Positions 56,948 to 64,000 of a DNA stretch of 64,000 nt are shown here, piece after piece. Every line of letters begins with the position of its first letter. Position 1 is the first letter of the stretch. This stretch comes from Pseudomonas fluorescens (GTDB lineage Bacteria; Pseudomonadota; Gammaproteobacteria; Pseudomonadales; Pseudomonadaceae). The DNA lies in assembly GCF_900215245.1 (NCBI RefSeq), contig NZ_LT907842.1, positions 186,001 through 250,000 of the forward strand, in the 5' to 3' direction. A program made the position numbers and the translations under genes. The notes beneath the pieces were generated by a model. That model was not told where the DNA came from, ran no database searches, and saw nothing but the letters and a program-made list of their open reading frames with translations.

Positions 56948-57571
56948 TCAATCAGCCTTCAGAACCATCAACAGGGCTTCTTCGGCCAGCTGTTCGAGTG
57001 TCAGGCTGCCTTCGGCGCGGAACCACGTGGTGGTCCAGGACAACGCGCCGGTCAGAAAGCGCCGGGTGATAAACACATCACCCTTGATGTAACCGGCGGC
57101 CTTGGCCTCGCCCAGCACCTGCAGCCATATTTGTTCGTACACATCACGTAGCGCCAGCACCTGGGCCTGGCCGTCGGCCGACAGCGAACGCCATTCGTAG
57201 ACCAGCACCGCCATGGCTTCGCCGCTCCCGCCCATGATTGACTGCAATTCGCAGCGAATCAGCGCCAACACACGGTCGCGCACCGTGCTCGCGTCCTCGA
57301 GCGAGGCGCGCATCATCGCGGTGTTGTAATGGATGGTTTCCTCCATCACCGCCCGCAGGATCTCGTCCTTGCTCTTGAAATGATGAAAGATGCTGCCGGA
57401 CTGGATGCCCACGGCGCTGGCCAGGTCACGCACCGTGGTGCGCTCAAACCCCTTGTTGCGAAACAGGTGAGCCGCGGTTTGCAGCAACTTGCCCCGTGCA
57501 CTGTCAGGGTCGGTCAAATGACCGCCGTCGACCATGGTGCGCATCACCCGCAGGGCTTTTTGCTCATCCAT
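56948..57571 (-). CDS. atuR: TetR-family repressor of the atu operon
   Basis: Encodes 207 residues from ATG 57571 with AAGGAG 8 nt upstream. The N-terminal TetR helix-turn-helix is LLQTAAHLFRNKGFERTTVR, DLASAVGIQSGSIFHHFKSK, and EILRAVMEE. The C-terminal ligand-binding region is helical. It is divergent from atuA, and the gap holds two CCAAGC-N4-GCTTGG palindromes. In P. aeruginosa AtuR represses the atu genes and is released by acyclic terpene intermediates such as citronellyl- or geranyl-CoA. Confidence 0.88.
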   Translation of the reverse strand: MDEQKALRVMRTMVDGGHLTDPDSARGKLLQTAAHLFRNKGFERTTVRDLASAVGIQSGSIFHHFKSKDEILRAVMEETIHYNTAMMRASLEDASTVRDRVLALIRCELQSIMGGSGEAMAVLVYEWRSLSADGQAQVLALRDVYEQIWLQVLGEAKAAGYIKGDVFITRRFLTGALSWTTTWFRAEGSLTLEQLAEEALLMVLKAD

Positions 57572-57628
57572 GCTGCTCTCCTTCATTTCTACTGACGTCT
57601 TGGGCGGCAATTTAGGCCGTGGCCGCCA

Positions 57629-57646
57629 CCCAAGCAAGCGCTTGGG
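57629..57646. promoter_or_regulatory. AtuR operator, atuR-proximal
   Basis: CCCAAGC-AAGC-GCTTGGG, a perfect 7-bp interrupted palindrome. It lies 58 bp upstream of the atuR start and is the mirror image of the operator at 57672. Confidence 0.75.
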
Positions 57647-57671
57647 CAAAACTTGTGTGCGGAGTTTACAA

Positions 57672-57689
57672 ACCAAGCGCTTGCTTGGT
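57672..57689. promoter_or_regulatory. AtuR operator, atuA-proximal
   Basis: ACCAAGC-GCTT-GCTTGGT, a perfect 7-bp interrupted palindrome 36 bp upstream of atuA. It is centred 43 bp from the first operator, about four helical turns, so two dimers would sit on the same face of the DNA. Confidence 0.75.
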
Positions 57690-57724
57690 AGTCTCGACAC
57701 CAGCCATTCGAGGAAGGATTTCTC

Positions 57725-59503
57725 ATGAGCAAGACGGTTCGTATCGGCTGTGCCAGCGCCTTCTGGGGCGACACCTGCACCGCCGCCGCCCAGCTGGTGC
57801 ACGGCGGCACCCTGGATTACCTGGTCTTCGACTACTTGGCGGAAGTCACAATGTCGATCCTTGCCGGCGCACGAATGAAAGACACCCAGGCCGGCTACGC
57901 CACCGATTTCGTCGAGGTGCTCACCCCGCTGCTGGGCGACCTCCAGCGCCAGGGCATCCGCGTGATCAGCAATGCCGGGGGCATTAACCCCCAGGCTTGC
58001 GCCGCCGCACTGCAAGCCGCCTGTGACAAGGCCAACATTGCGCTGAAGATCGCCGTCCTGCTGGGCGACGATTTGCAACCCACACTCAAACAACTGCCAG
58101 GCATTACCGATATGTTCAACGGCGCGCCGCTGCCGCCGCTGTGCGTGTCCGCCAATGCCTACCTCGGTGCGCCTGGGATTGCCAAAGCCCTTGAGCTGGG
58201 CGCCGATATCATCATCACCGGCCGCGTGGTCGACAGCGCCGTGGTCAGTGCGGCGCTGGTGCATGAATTCAATTGGTCATGGCAGGACTATGACCGCCTG
58301 GCCCAGGCGGCACTGGCCGGGCACATCATCGAATGCGGCGCGCAGTGCACCGGCGGTAACTTCACCGATTGGCGCGACGTGCCGGACTACGAGCACATCG
58401 GCTTTCCCATCGTTGAGGTCAGCGCCGACGGCCAATTCACCGTCAACAAGGTCGACGGCAGCGGCGGGCTGATCAGCGAACTCAGCGTGGCCGAACAGCT
58501 GCTGTATGAGATCGGCGACCCGCGCGCCTACCTGCTGCCTGATGTGATCTGCGATTTCAGCCAGGTCAAACTGCAACAACAAGGCAAACACCAAGTTCGC
58601 CTGCACGGCGCCAAGGGCTTGCCACCTACCGACCAATACAAGGTCAGCGCCACCTACCCCGACGGGTTCCGCTGCACCGCCAGTTGCCTGATCGCCGGCA
58701 TCGACGCCGTGGCCAAGGCCGAGCGGGTCAGCCAGGCGATCATCAATAAAACGTCGGAGCTGTTCAGCCAACGTGGCTGGGCGCCCTACACTGAGGTCAA
58801 TATCGAATTGCTCGGCAGCGAAGCCACCTACGGCGCCCATGCCCAGCGTCACGACTGCCGCGAAGTGGTGGTGAAACTGGCCGTGCGCCACCCGAGCAAG
58901 CAGGCGCTGCTGCTGTTTGCCCGCGAGATCGCCCAGGCCGCCACCGGCATGGCGCCGGGGTTGACCGGGATTGTCGGCGGGCGACCCACCGTGTACCCAC
59001 TGATTCGGCTGTTTTCATTCCTTATCGATAAATCATCCTGTGAACCGCTGATCGAGTTCCAGGGCCAGCGCCATGCCATTGAGCTGCCTTTGACTGCGCA
59101 TCTACTCACCCCGACTGCTACGGTCGAGCCACCCAAGCCCCAAGGCCGTGCGGATGCCAGCGTGCCGTTGGTCAAACTCGCCGTGGCGCGCTCCGGCGAC
59201 AAGGGTAACCACAGCAATATCGGCGTCATTGCCCGCCATCCCGATTACCTGCCGTGGATCGCCGAAGCGCTGACCCCGGCAGTGGTCGTCGACTGGATGA
59301 ACCACGTGCTCGACCCGCTGCACGGCCGCGTCGAACGCTGGTACTTGCCTGGCAGCCACAGCCTGAATTTTCTGCTGGAAAACGCGTTGGGCGGCGGCGG
59401 CATCGCCAGCCTGCGCATCGACCCCCAAGGCAAAGCCTTCGCCCAGCAACTGCTGGAAATCCCCATTGCCGTGCCGCAACACATCGCCGATCAACTCACC
59501 TAA
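57725..59503 (+). CDS. atuA: Acyclic terpene utilisation protein AtuA
   Basis: Encodes 592 residues. DUF1446-type protein specific to atu clusters. Required for growth on citronellol/geraniol in P. aeruginosa, but its exact reaction is not settled. Visible family segments are [68 protein letters not shown], and the C-terminal half with [13 protein letters not shown]. The N-terminal ~450 residues are the AtuA core; the C-terminal ~100-residue domain is a separate conserved part. First gene of the operon, with the operator 36 bp upstream. Confidence 0.93.
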   Translation: MSKTVRIGCASAFWGDTCTAAAQLVHGGTLDYLVFDYLAEVTMSILAGARMKDTQAGYATDFVEVLTPLLGDLQRQGIRVISNAGGINPQACAAALQAACDKANIALKIAVLLGDDLQPTLKQLPGITDMFNGAPLPPLCVSANAYLGAPGIAKALELGADIIITGRVVDSAVVSAALVHEFNWSWQDYDRLAQAALAGHIIECGAQCTGGNFTDWRDVPDYEHIGFPIVEVSADGQFTVNKVDGSGGLISELSVAEQLLYEIGDPRAYLLPDVICDFSQVKLQQQGKHQVRLHGAKGLPPTDQYKVSATYPDGFRCTASCLIAGIDAVAKAERVSQAIINKTSELFSQRGWAPYTEVNIELLGSEATYGAHAQRHDCREVVVKLAVRHPSKQALLLFAREIAQAATGMAPGLTGIVGGRPTVYPLIRLFSFLIDKSSCEPLIEFQGQRHAIELPLTAHLLTPTATVEPPKPQGRADASVPLVKLAVARSGDKGNHSNIGVIARHPDYLPWIAEALTPAVVVDWMNHVLDPLHGRVERWYLPGSHSLNFLLENALGGGGIASLRIDPQGKAFAQQLLEIPIAVPQHIADQLT

Positions 59504-59515
59504 AGGACTGTCGCC

Positions 59516-60388
59516 GTGGCCTTCGATTCGATCTTCAAAGCCGACCTGTTCCAGGGGCAAACCGTGATTGTTACCGGTGGCGGCAGTGGTATCGGCCGTT
59601 GCACCGCCCATGAACTCGCCGCCCTTGGCGCTCGGGTCATCCTGGTGGGGCGCAAGCCGGACAAGCTTTCGAAGGTGGCTGCCGAAATTTGCGAAGACGG
59701 CGGCACTGCCCATTGGCAGGCCTGCGATATTCGCGAGGAAGACGCGGTGAAGGCACTGGTGACGCAGCTCATTGATGACCATGGCCCGCTCCATGGCCTG
59801 GTGAATAACGCTGGCGGTCAATACCCGTCGCCACTGGCCTCGATCAACCAAAAGGGCTTTGAAACCGTACTGCGCACTAACCTGGTCGGCGGTTTCCTGA
59901 TGGCGCGGGAAGTGTTCAACCAGTCCATGAACAAGCACGGTGGAGCGATCGTCAACATGCTCGCCGACATGTGGGGCGGCATGCCCGGCATGGGCCACTC
60001 CGGCGCGGCGCGGTCGGGCATGGACAACTTCACCAAGACCGCCGCCTTTGAATGGGGTTATGCCGGTGTGCGAGTCAACGCCGTGGCGCCGGGGTGGATT
60101 GCCTCCAGCGGCATGGACACTTACGACGGCGCGTTCAAGGCGGTGATCCCGACCCTGCGTGAACACGTGCCGCTCAAGCGGATCGGCACCGAATCGGAAG
60201 TCAGCGCGGCCATTGTGTTTCTGCTCAGCCCCGCGGCGGCGTTCATCAGCGGCAGCACCCTGCGCATCGATGGCGCTGCCAGCCTGGGCAGCCGGGCCTG
60301 GCCGCTGCCCAAGGCGCAACCACCGAGCGAACCCTTCAATGGTTTCCACCGCGCCTACCTGCCGGATGTGCTCAAGGCGGAGCAATAA
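59516..60388 (+). CDS. atuB: Short-chain dehydrogenase AtuB
   Basis: Encodes 290 residues, GTG start with AAAGGA upstream. Classical SDR: NAD(P) motif TVIVTGGGSGIGRCTAHELA (TGxxxGIG), NNAGG, and a serine/Tyr-Lys region (HSGAARSGMDNFTK) in which the usual Y-x3-K catalytic pair is not obvious: the expected Tyr position appears to be H/S-G-A-A-R. It also has VNAVAPGWI. In the pathway it is assigned an alcohol/aldehyde dehydrogenase or 2,4-dienoyl-CoA-type role, but activity is unproven. It follows atuA by 12 bp. Confidence 0.88.
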   Translation: MAFDSIFKADLFQGQTVIVTGGGSGIGRCTAHELAALGARVILVGRKPDKLSKVAAEICEDGGTAHWQACDIREEDAVKALVTQLIDDHGPLHGLVNNAGGQYPSPLASINQKGFETVLRTNLVGGFLMAREVFNQSMNKHGGAIVNMLADMWGGMPGMGHSGAARSGMDNFTKTAAFEWGYAGVRVNAVAPGWIASSGMDTYDGAFKAVIPTLREHVPLKRIGTESEVSAAIVFLLSPAAAFISGSTLRIDGAASLGSRAWPLPKAQPPSEPFNGFHRAYLPDVLKAEQ

Positions 60389-60391
60389 CCT

Positions 60392-62008
60392 ATGCCGCTC
60401 ATTGAAACGCAGATCGACAGCCACAGCCCACAGTTCGCGCAAAACCGCGAAGCCATGTTGGCCGCCATCGCACAATTGCGCCAACTGGAACACAACCTGC
60501 TGAGCAAGGCACAGGAAGCCAAGCCCAAGTTCGACAAACGCGGCCAACTGCTGCCCCGCGAACGGCTCAACCTGCTACTCGACCCCGGTGCGCCGTTTCT
60601 GGAATTGGCCAGCCTGGCGGGTTACAAACTCCACGACGACAAAGACGGCAGCGCGGCCGGCGGCGGCTTGATCGCCGGCATCGGCTACGTCAGCGGCGTG
60701 CGCGTGCTGGTGGTGGCCAATAACAGCGCGATCAAGGGCGGCACCATTTCCCCCGCCGGCCTGAAAAAATCCCTGCGCCTGCAACAGATCGCGATGGAAA
60801 ACAAACTGCCGGTGGTGACCCTCGCCGAAAGCGGCGGCGCCAACCTCAACTATGCGGCGGAGATTTTCGTCGAAGGCGCACGCAGCTTCGCCAACCAGGC
60901 GCGCATGTCAGCCATGGGGTTGCCGCAGATCACCGTGGTGCACGGCTCGGCCACGGCGGGCGGCGCGTATCAACCGGGGCTGTCGGATTACGTGGTGGTG
61001 GTGCGCGGCAAGGCCAAACTGTTCCTTGCCGGGCCGCCACTGCTCAAAGCGGCGACCGGCGAAGTGGCAACCGATGAGGAACTGGGTGGCGCCGAGATGC
61101 ACGCGCAAACCGCCGGCACTGCCGAATACCTGGCGGAAAACGATGCCGATGGCGTGCGCATCGTGCGCGAAATCGTCAGCCTGTTGCCGTGGGACGAGCG
61201 CCGGGGGCTTACGCCAAAACGGCCTTATACCGAACCGCTGCACCCCATCGAGGAGCTGTTGGGGCTGGTGCCCGATGATCCGAAAAAACCCTATGACGTG
61301 CGCGAAATCCTCGCGCGCCTGGCGGACGGTTCCACCTTCCTCGAATTCAAGGGTGAGTTCGATGCGCACACGGTCTGCGGCCATTTGCACATCCAGGGCC
61401 GCGCTGTCGGCGTGATCGGCAATAACGGCCCCATCACGCCCAAGGGCGCCAGCAAGGCCGCGCAATTTATCCAACTGTGCGACCAGAGCCGCACGCCGCT
61501 GCTGTTCCTGCACAACACCACCGGGTTCATGGTGGGCACGGAGTCGGAGCAACAAGGCGTGATCAAGCACGGCGCGAAAATGATCCAGGCCGTGGCGAAT
61601 GCCCGCGTGCCGAAACTGACCGTGGTGGTGGGCGGCTCCTACGGCGCCGGCAACTACGCGATGTGCGGCCGAGGCATGGACCCACGGTTTATCTTCGCCT
61701 GGCCCAACAGCCGCACGGCGGTGATGGGCGGTGCGCAGGCGGGCAAAGTGCTGCGCATCGTCACCGAGGCCAAGCAACTCAAAGACGGTTTGGTGCCCGA
61801 CCCCAAGGTGCTGGACATGCTGGAGCAGGTGACTGCGCAGAAACTCGACAGCCAGTCCACGGCACTGTATGGCAGCGCCAACCTGTGGGACGACGGGCTG
61901 ATTGACCCACGGGATACCCGCACGCTGCTGGGGTTTCTGCTGGACCTCTGCCATGAGGCCGAGGTGCGGCAGTTGCAGCCCAACAGCTTCGGTGTGGCGC
62001 GTTTCTAA
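60392..62008 (+). CDS. atuC: Geranyl-CoA carboxylase beta subunit (carboxyltransferase)
   Basis: Encodes 538 residues. Carboxyltransferase of biotin-dependent acyl-CoA carboxylases. Two crotonase-like halves include VTLAESGGANL, HGSATAGGAYQPGLSDYVV, and LHNTTGFMVGTESEQQGV, VVVGGSYGAGNYAMCGRG, FIFAWPNSRTAVMGG. With the biotin-carrying AtuF (not in window) it carboxylates cis-geranyl-CoA at the gamma position to isohexenylglutaconyl-CoA. The similar liuB/MCC beta is an alternative in isolation, but gene order with atuA/B/D/E fixes the call. It starts 3 bp after atuB. Confidence 0.92.
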   Translation: MPLIETQIDSHSPQFAQNREAMLAAIAQLRQLEHNLLSKAQEAKPKFDKRGQLLPRERLNLLLDPGAPFLELASLAGYKLHDDKDGSAAGGGLIAGIGYVSGVRVLVVANNSAIKGGTISPAGLKKSLRLQQIAMENKLPVVTLAESGGANLNYAAEIFVEGARSFANQARMSAMGLPQITVVHGSATAGGAYQPGLSDYVVVVRGKAKLFLAGPPLLKAATGEVATDEELGGAEMHAQTAGTAEYLAENDADGVRIVREIVSLLPWDERRGLTPKRPYTEPLHPIEELLGLVPDDPKKPYDVREILARLADGSTFLEFKGEFDAHTVCGHLHIQGRAVGVIGNNGPITPKGASKAAQFIQLCDQSRTPLLFLHNTTGFMVGTESEQQGVIKHGAKMIQAVANARVPKLTVVVGGSYGAGNYAMCGRGMDPRFIFAWPNSRTAVMGGAQAGKVLRIVTEAKQLKDGLVPDPKVLDMLEQVTAQKLDSQSTALYGSANLWDDGLIDPRDTRTLLGFLLDLCHEAEVRQLQPNSFGVARF

Positions 62009-62024
62009 CAGGAGAACAAGAACA

Positions 62025-63182
62025 ATGATCTTTACCCAGGAACATCAGGAACTGCGCCGTACCGTCCGCGCCTTCGTCGACCGCGAGATCAACCCGCACG
62101 TGGACGAATGGGAAAAAGCCGGACGCTTCCCTATCCACGAGATCTTCCGCAAGGCTGGCGACCTCGGCTTGCTGGGCATTTGCAAGCCGGAAAAATTCGG
62201 CGGCATGGGCCTGGACTACAGCTACTCCATCGTCGCCGCCGAAGAGTTCGGCACCATTCGTTGCGGTGGCATCCCCATGTCCATCGGCGTGCAGACCGAC
62301 ATGTGCACCCCCGCCCTCGCCCGCTTCGGCTCCGATGCGTTACGCGACGAATTCCTGCGCCCGGCCATCAGCGGCGAGCAAGTGGGCTGCATCGGCGTCT
62401 CGGAAACCGGCGCCGGCTCCGACGTGGCCGGGCTGAAAACCCATGCGCGCAAAGACGGCGGCGACTACGTGATCAACGGCAGCAAAATGTGGATCACCAA
62501 CTCGCCCAGCGCCGATTTTATTTGCCTGCTGGCTAACACCTCCGACGACAAGCCGCACATGAACAAGTCGCTGATCATGGTGCCGATGAACACGCCGGGG
62601 ATCAGTGTCAGCCCGCCCCTGGAAAAGCTCGGCATGCACAGCTCCGAAACCGCCCAGGTGTTCTTCGATGGCGTGCGCGTCCCGCAGCGCAACCGCATCG
62701 GCCACGAAGGCGCGGGGTTCATGATGCAAATGCTGCAGTTCCAGGAAGAACGCCTGTTTGGCGCCGCCAACATGATCAAGGGCCTGGAATACTGCATCGA
62801 CAGCACCATCGACTACTGCAAGGAACGGCAGACCTTCGGCAAGGCCCTGATCGACAACCAGGTGATTCATTTTCGCCTGGCTGAATTAGCCACCGAAATC
62901 GAATGCCTGCGCGCACTCGTCTACCAGGCCACCGAGCAATACATCAAAGGCCAGGACGTGACCCGCCTGGCGTCGATGGCCAAGCTCAAGGCCGGGCGCC
63001 TGGGCCGTGAAGTCAGCGACAGCTGCCTGCAATACTGGGGCGGCATGGGCTTTATGTGGGACAACCCGGTAGCCCGTGCGTATCGCGACGTGCGCCTGGT
63101 GTCGATTGGCGGCGGCGCCGACGAAATCATGCTGGGCATCATCTGCAAACTGATGGGCACCCTGCCCGGGAAAAAAGCATGA
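62025..63182 (+). CDS. atuD: Citronellyl-CoA dehydrogenase
   Basis: Encodes 385 residues from ATG 62025 with AGGAGA upstream. FAD acyl-CoA dehydrogenase: IGVSETGAGSDVAGLKTHAR, WITNSPSADF, KSLIMVPMNTPG, LGMHSSETAQVFFDGVRVP, ERQTFGKALIDNQVIHFRLA and the C-terminal YWGGMGFMWDNPVARAYRD. It desaturates citronellyl-CoA to geranyl-CoA before carboxylation. Its last bases overlap the atuE start by 4 bp. Confidence 0.92.
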   Translation: MIFTQEHQELRRTVRAFVDREINPHVDEWEKAGRFPIHEIFRKAGDLGLLGICKPEKFGGMGLDYSYSIVAAEEFGTIRCGGIPMSIGVQTDMCTPALARFGSDALRDEFLRPAISGEQVGCIGVSETGAGSDVAGLKTHARKDGGDYVINGSKMWITNSPSADFICLLANTSDDKPHMNKSLIMVPMNTPGISVSPPLEKLGMHSSETAQVFFDGVRVPQRNRIGHEGAGFMMQMLQFQEERLFGAANMIKGLEYCIDSTIDYCKERQTFGKALIDNQVIHFRLAELATEIECLRALVYQATEQYIKGQDVTRLASMAKLKAGRLGREVSDSCLQYWGGMGFMWDNPVARAYRDVRLVSIGGGADEIMLGIICKLMGTLPGKKA

Positions 63183-63946
63183 ACACCCTGCTGCTCGAAC
63201 CGCATAACGGCGTGCTGCACATCACCCTCAACCGCCCGGCCAATCGCAATGCGATGAGCCTGGAAATGGTCAATGAACTGCGTGCGGTACTGGCGCAATT
63301 GGACAGCCAGGTGCGTGCGCTGGTGATCAGCGGTGCGGACGGGCACTTCTGCGCAGGGGCGGATGTGAAGGACATGGTCAACGCGGGCGGCAAGGCGCAA
63401 CTGCAGGCGCTGAACCGCGCGTTCGGCACATTGCTGCAGGAGGTGGAAGCGGTGCCGCAAGTGGTGATTGTGGTGTTGCAAGGTGCGGTGCTCGGCGGTG
63501 GGTTTGGGCTGGCCTGTGTCAGTGATATTGCGCTGGCCGACCATCAGGCGCAGTTCGGCTTGCCGGAAACCAGCCTGGGCTTGTTGCCGGCGCAGATCGC
63601 GCCCTTTGTGGTCAAGCGTATCGGCCTGACCCAGGCGCGACGGCTGGCACTGACCGCGGCGCGGTTCGACGGGGTTGAAGCCCATCGGTTGGGGGTGGTG
63701 CATTTTGTGGAGGCCGACCCTCAGGCCCTGGCGGAACGCTTGGACGATGTGTTGGGGCACGTGCTGCAGTGCGCGCCGGGGGCGAATGGCCGGACCAAAG
63801 CGCTGTTGCTGGCCAGCGCAGAGCAACCCATCGGACCGCTACTGGATCAGGCTGCCGAGTGGTTTGCCGAGGCGGTGACGGGTGTAGAAGGAATAGAGGG
63901 CACCCAGGCTTTTGTGCAGAAGCGTAAGCCGGGGTGGTCCCGATGA
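63179..63946 (+). CDS. atuE: Isohexenylglutaconyl-CoA hydratase
   Basis: Encodes 255 residues. Crotonase-fold enoyl-CoA hydratase: LNRPANRNAMSLEMV, HFCAGADVKDMV (oxyanion), QGAVLGGGFGLACVSDIALA, and FGLPETSLGLLPAQIAPFVV with catalytic Glu candidates. It hydrates the carboxylated intermediate to 3-hydroxy-3-isohexenylglutaryl-CoA before lyase cleavage. Last gene in the window; atuF (biotin carboxylase) would be expected next, but a REP element begins directly after the stop codon. Confidence 0.9.
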   Translation: MNTLLLEPHNGVLHITLNRPANRNAMSLEMVNELRAVLAQLDSQVRALVISGADGHFCAGADVKDMVNAGGKAQLQALNRAFGTLLQEVEAVPQVVIVVLQGAVLGGGFGLACVSDIALADHQAQFGLPETSLGLLPAQIAPFVVKRIGLTQARRLALTAARFDGVEAHRLGVVHFVEADPQALAERLDDVLGHVLQCAPGANGRTKALLLASAEQPIGPLLDQAAEWFAEAVTGVEGIEGTQAFVQKRKPGWSR

Positions 63947-63948
63947 CG

Positions 63949-64000
63949 CCTTCGCGAGCAAGCCTGCTCCCACCTTTGGATGGCATTTCAAAGGTGGGAG
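63949..64000. repeat. REPIN at right edge of window (incomplete)
   Basis: TTCGCGAGCAAGCCTGCTCC, a REP arm, is followed by CACCTTTGG and its inverse CAAAGGTGGGAG, which opens a second arm cut off by the window end. It lies 5 bp after the atuE stop. Confidence 0.75.

Noticed and set aside
1..64000. CRISPR arrays, tRNA/rRNA genes or complete prophage
   Set aside because: Repeats seen are REP/REPIN type without regular spacers; no clover-leaf or rRNA sequence and no phage structural genes were seen.

Overview
The window looks like a chromosomal segment of a Pseudomonas of the fluorescens group. The evidence is the GC-rich coding bias, the pyoverdine genes (pvdS, pvdG, pvdL, pvdH and an mbtH-like gene), the acyclic-terpene (atu) operon, and many REP/REPIN elements with the Pseudomonas core of G/C-rich arms around 'GCAAGC'. 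Coding density is high. I found no rRNA, tRNA or CRISPR array. All names come from motifs and gene order read by eye; no database search was run.

Region 1 (1-6.5 kb) holds a truncated CitMHS citrate transporter divergent from a LysR regulator, an aminotransferase/GST pair divergent from a MarR regulator, an AzgA-type purine permease and a LysE exporter. Region 2 (6.5-11.8 kb) is one 1760-residue gene resembling the large 'dermonecrotic toxin domain' (DUF6543-like) proteins of Pseudomonas. It lies between two parts of the purine locus. Region 3 (11.9-19.9 kb) is a complete urate-to-glyoxylate pathway: PuuD urate oxidase, UraH, UraD, PuuE, Alc and AllA, plus a urate/xanthine permease and a Tsx/OmpK-like outer-membrane channel. 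Near-identical TTGTATACAA-type palindromes sit in front of the AzgA-type permease, uraH and puuE and suggest one GntR/FadR-type regulon.

Region 4 (19.9-30.4 kb) is housekeeping: a patatin-like phospholipase, a lipid A acyltransferase, minCDE, an RluA-type pseudouridine synthase, M18 aminopeptidase apeB, a 58-residue membrane protein, an MscS-type channel and a periplasmic M20 amidohydrolase. REPINs separate several units. Region 5 (30.4-56.9 kb) is the iron/pyoverdine zone. mbtH and pvdH lie at its left end and pvdL-pvdG-pvdS at its right end. Each pvd transcription unit has a recognisable PvdS iron-starvation box, and pvdS has a Fur box. Between the two halves sit an AmpD-like amidase, a dsbSR two-component system divergent from dsbD-dsbE-dsbG, a GH18 chitinase paired with an AA10 LPMO, both without signal peptides, and a decayed IS5-type transposase inserted in a REPIN. 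Region 6 (56.9-64 kb) is a TetR-family atuR divergent from atuABCDE for citronellol/geraniol degradation, with two mirror-image operators between them. The operon probably continues past the window edge or is interrupted there by a REP element.
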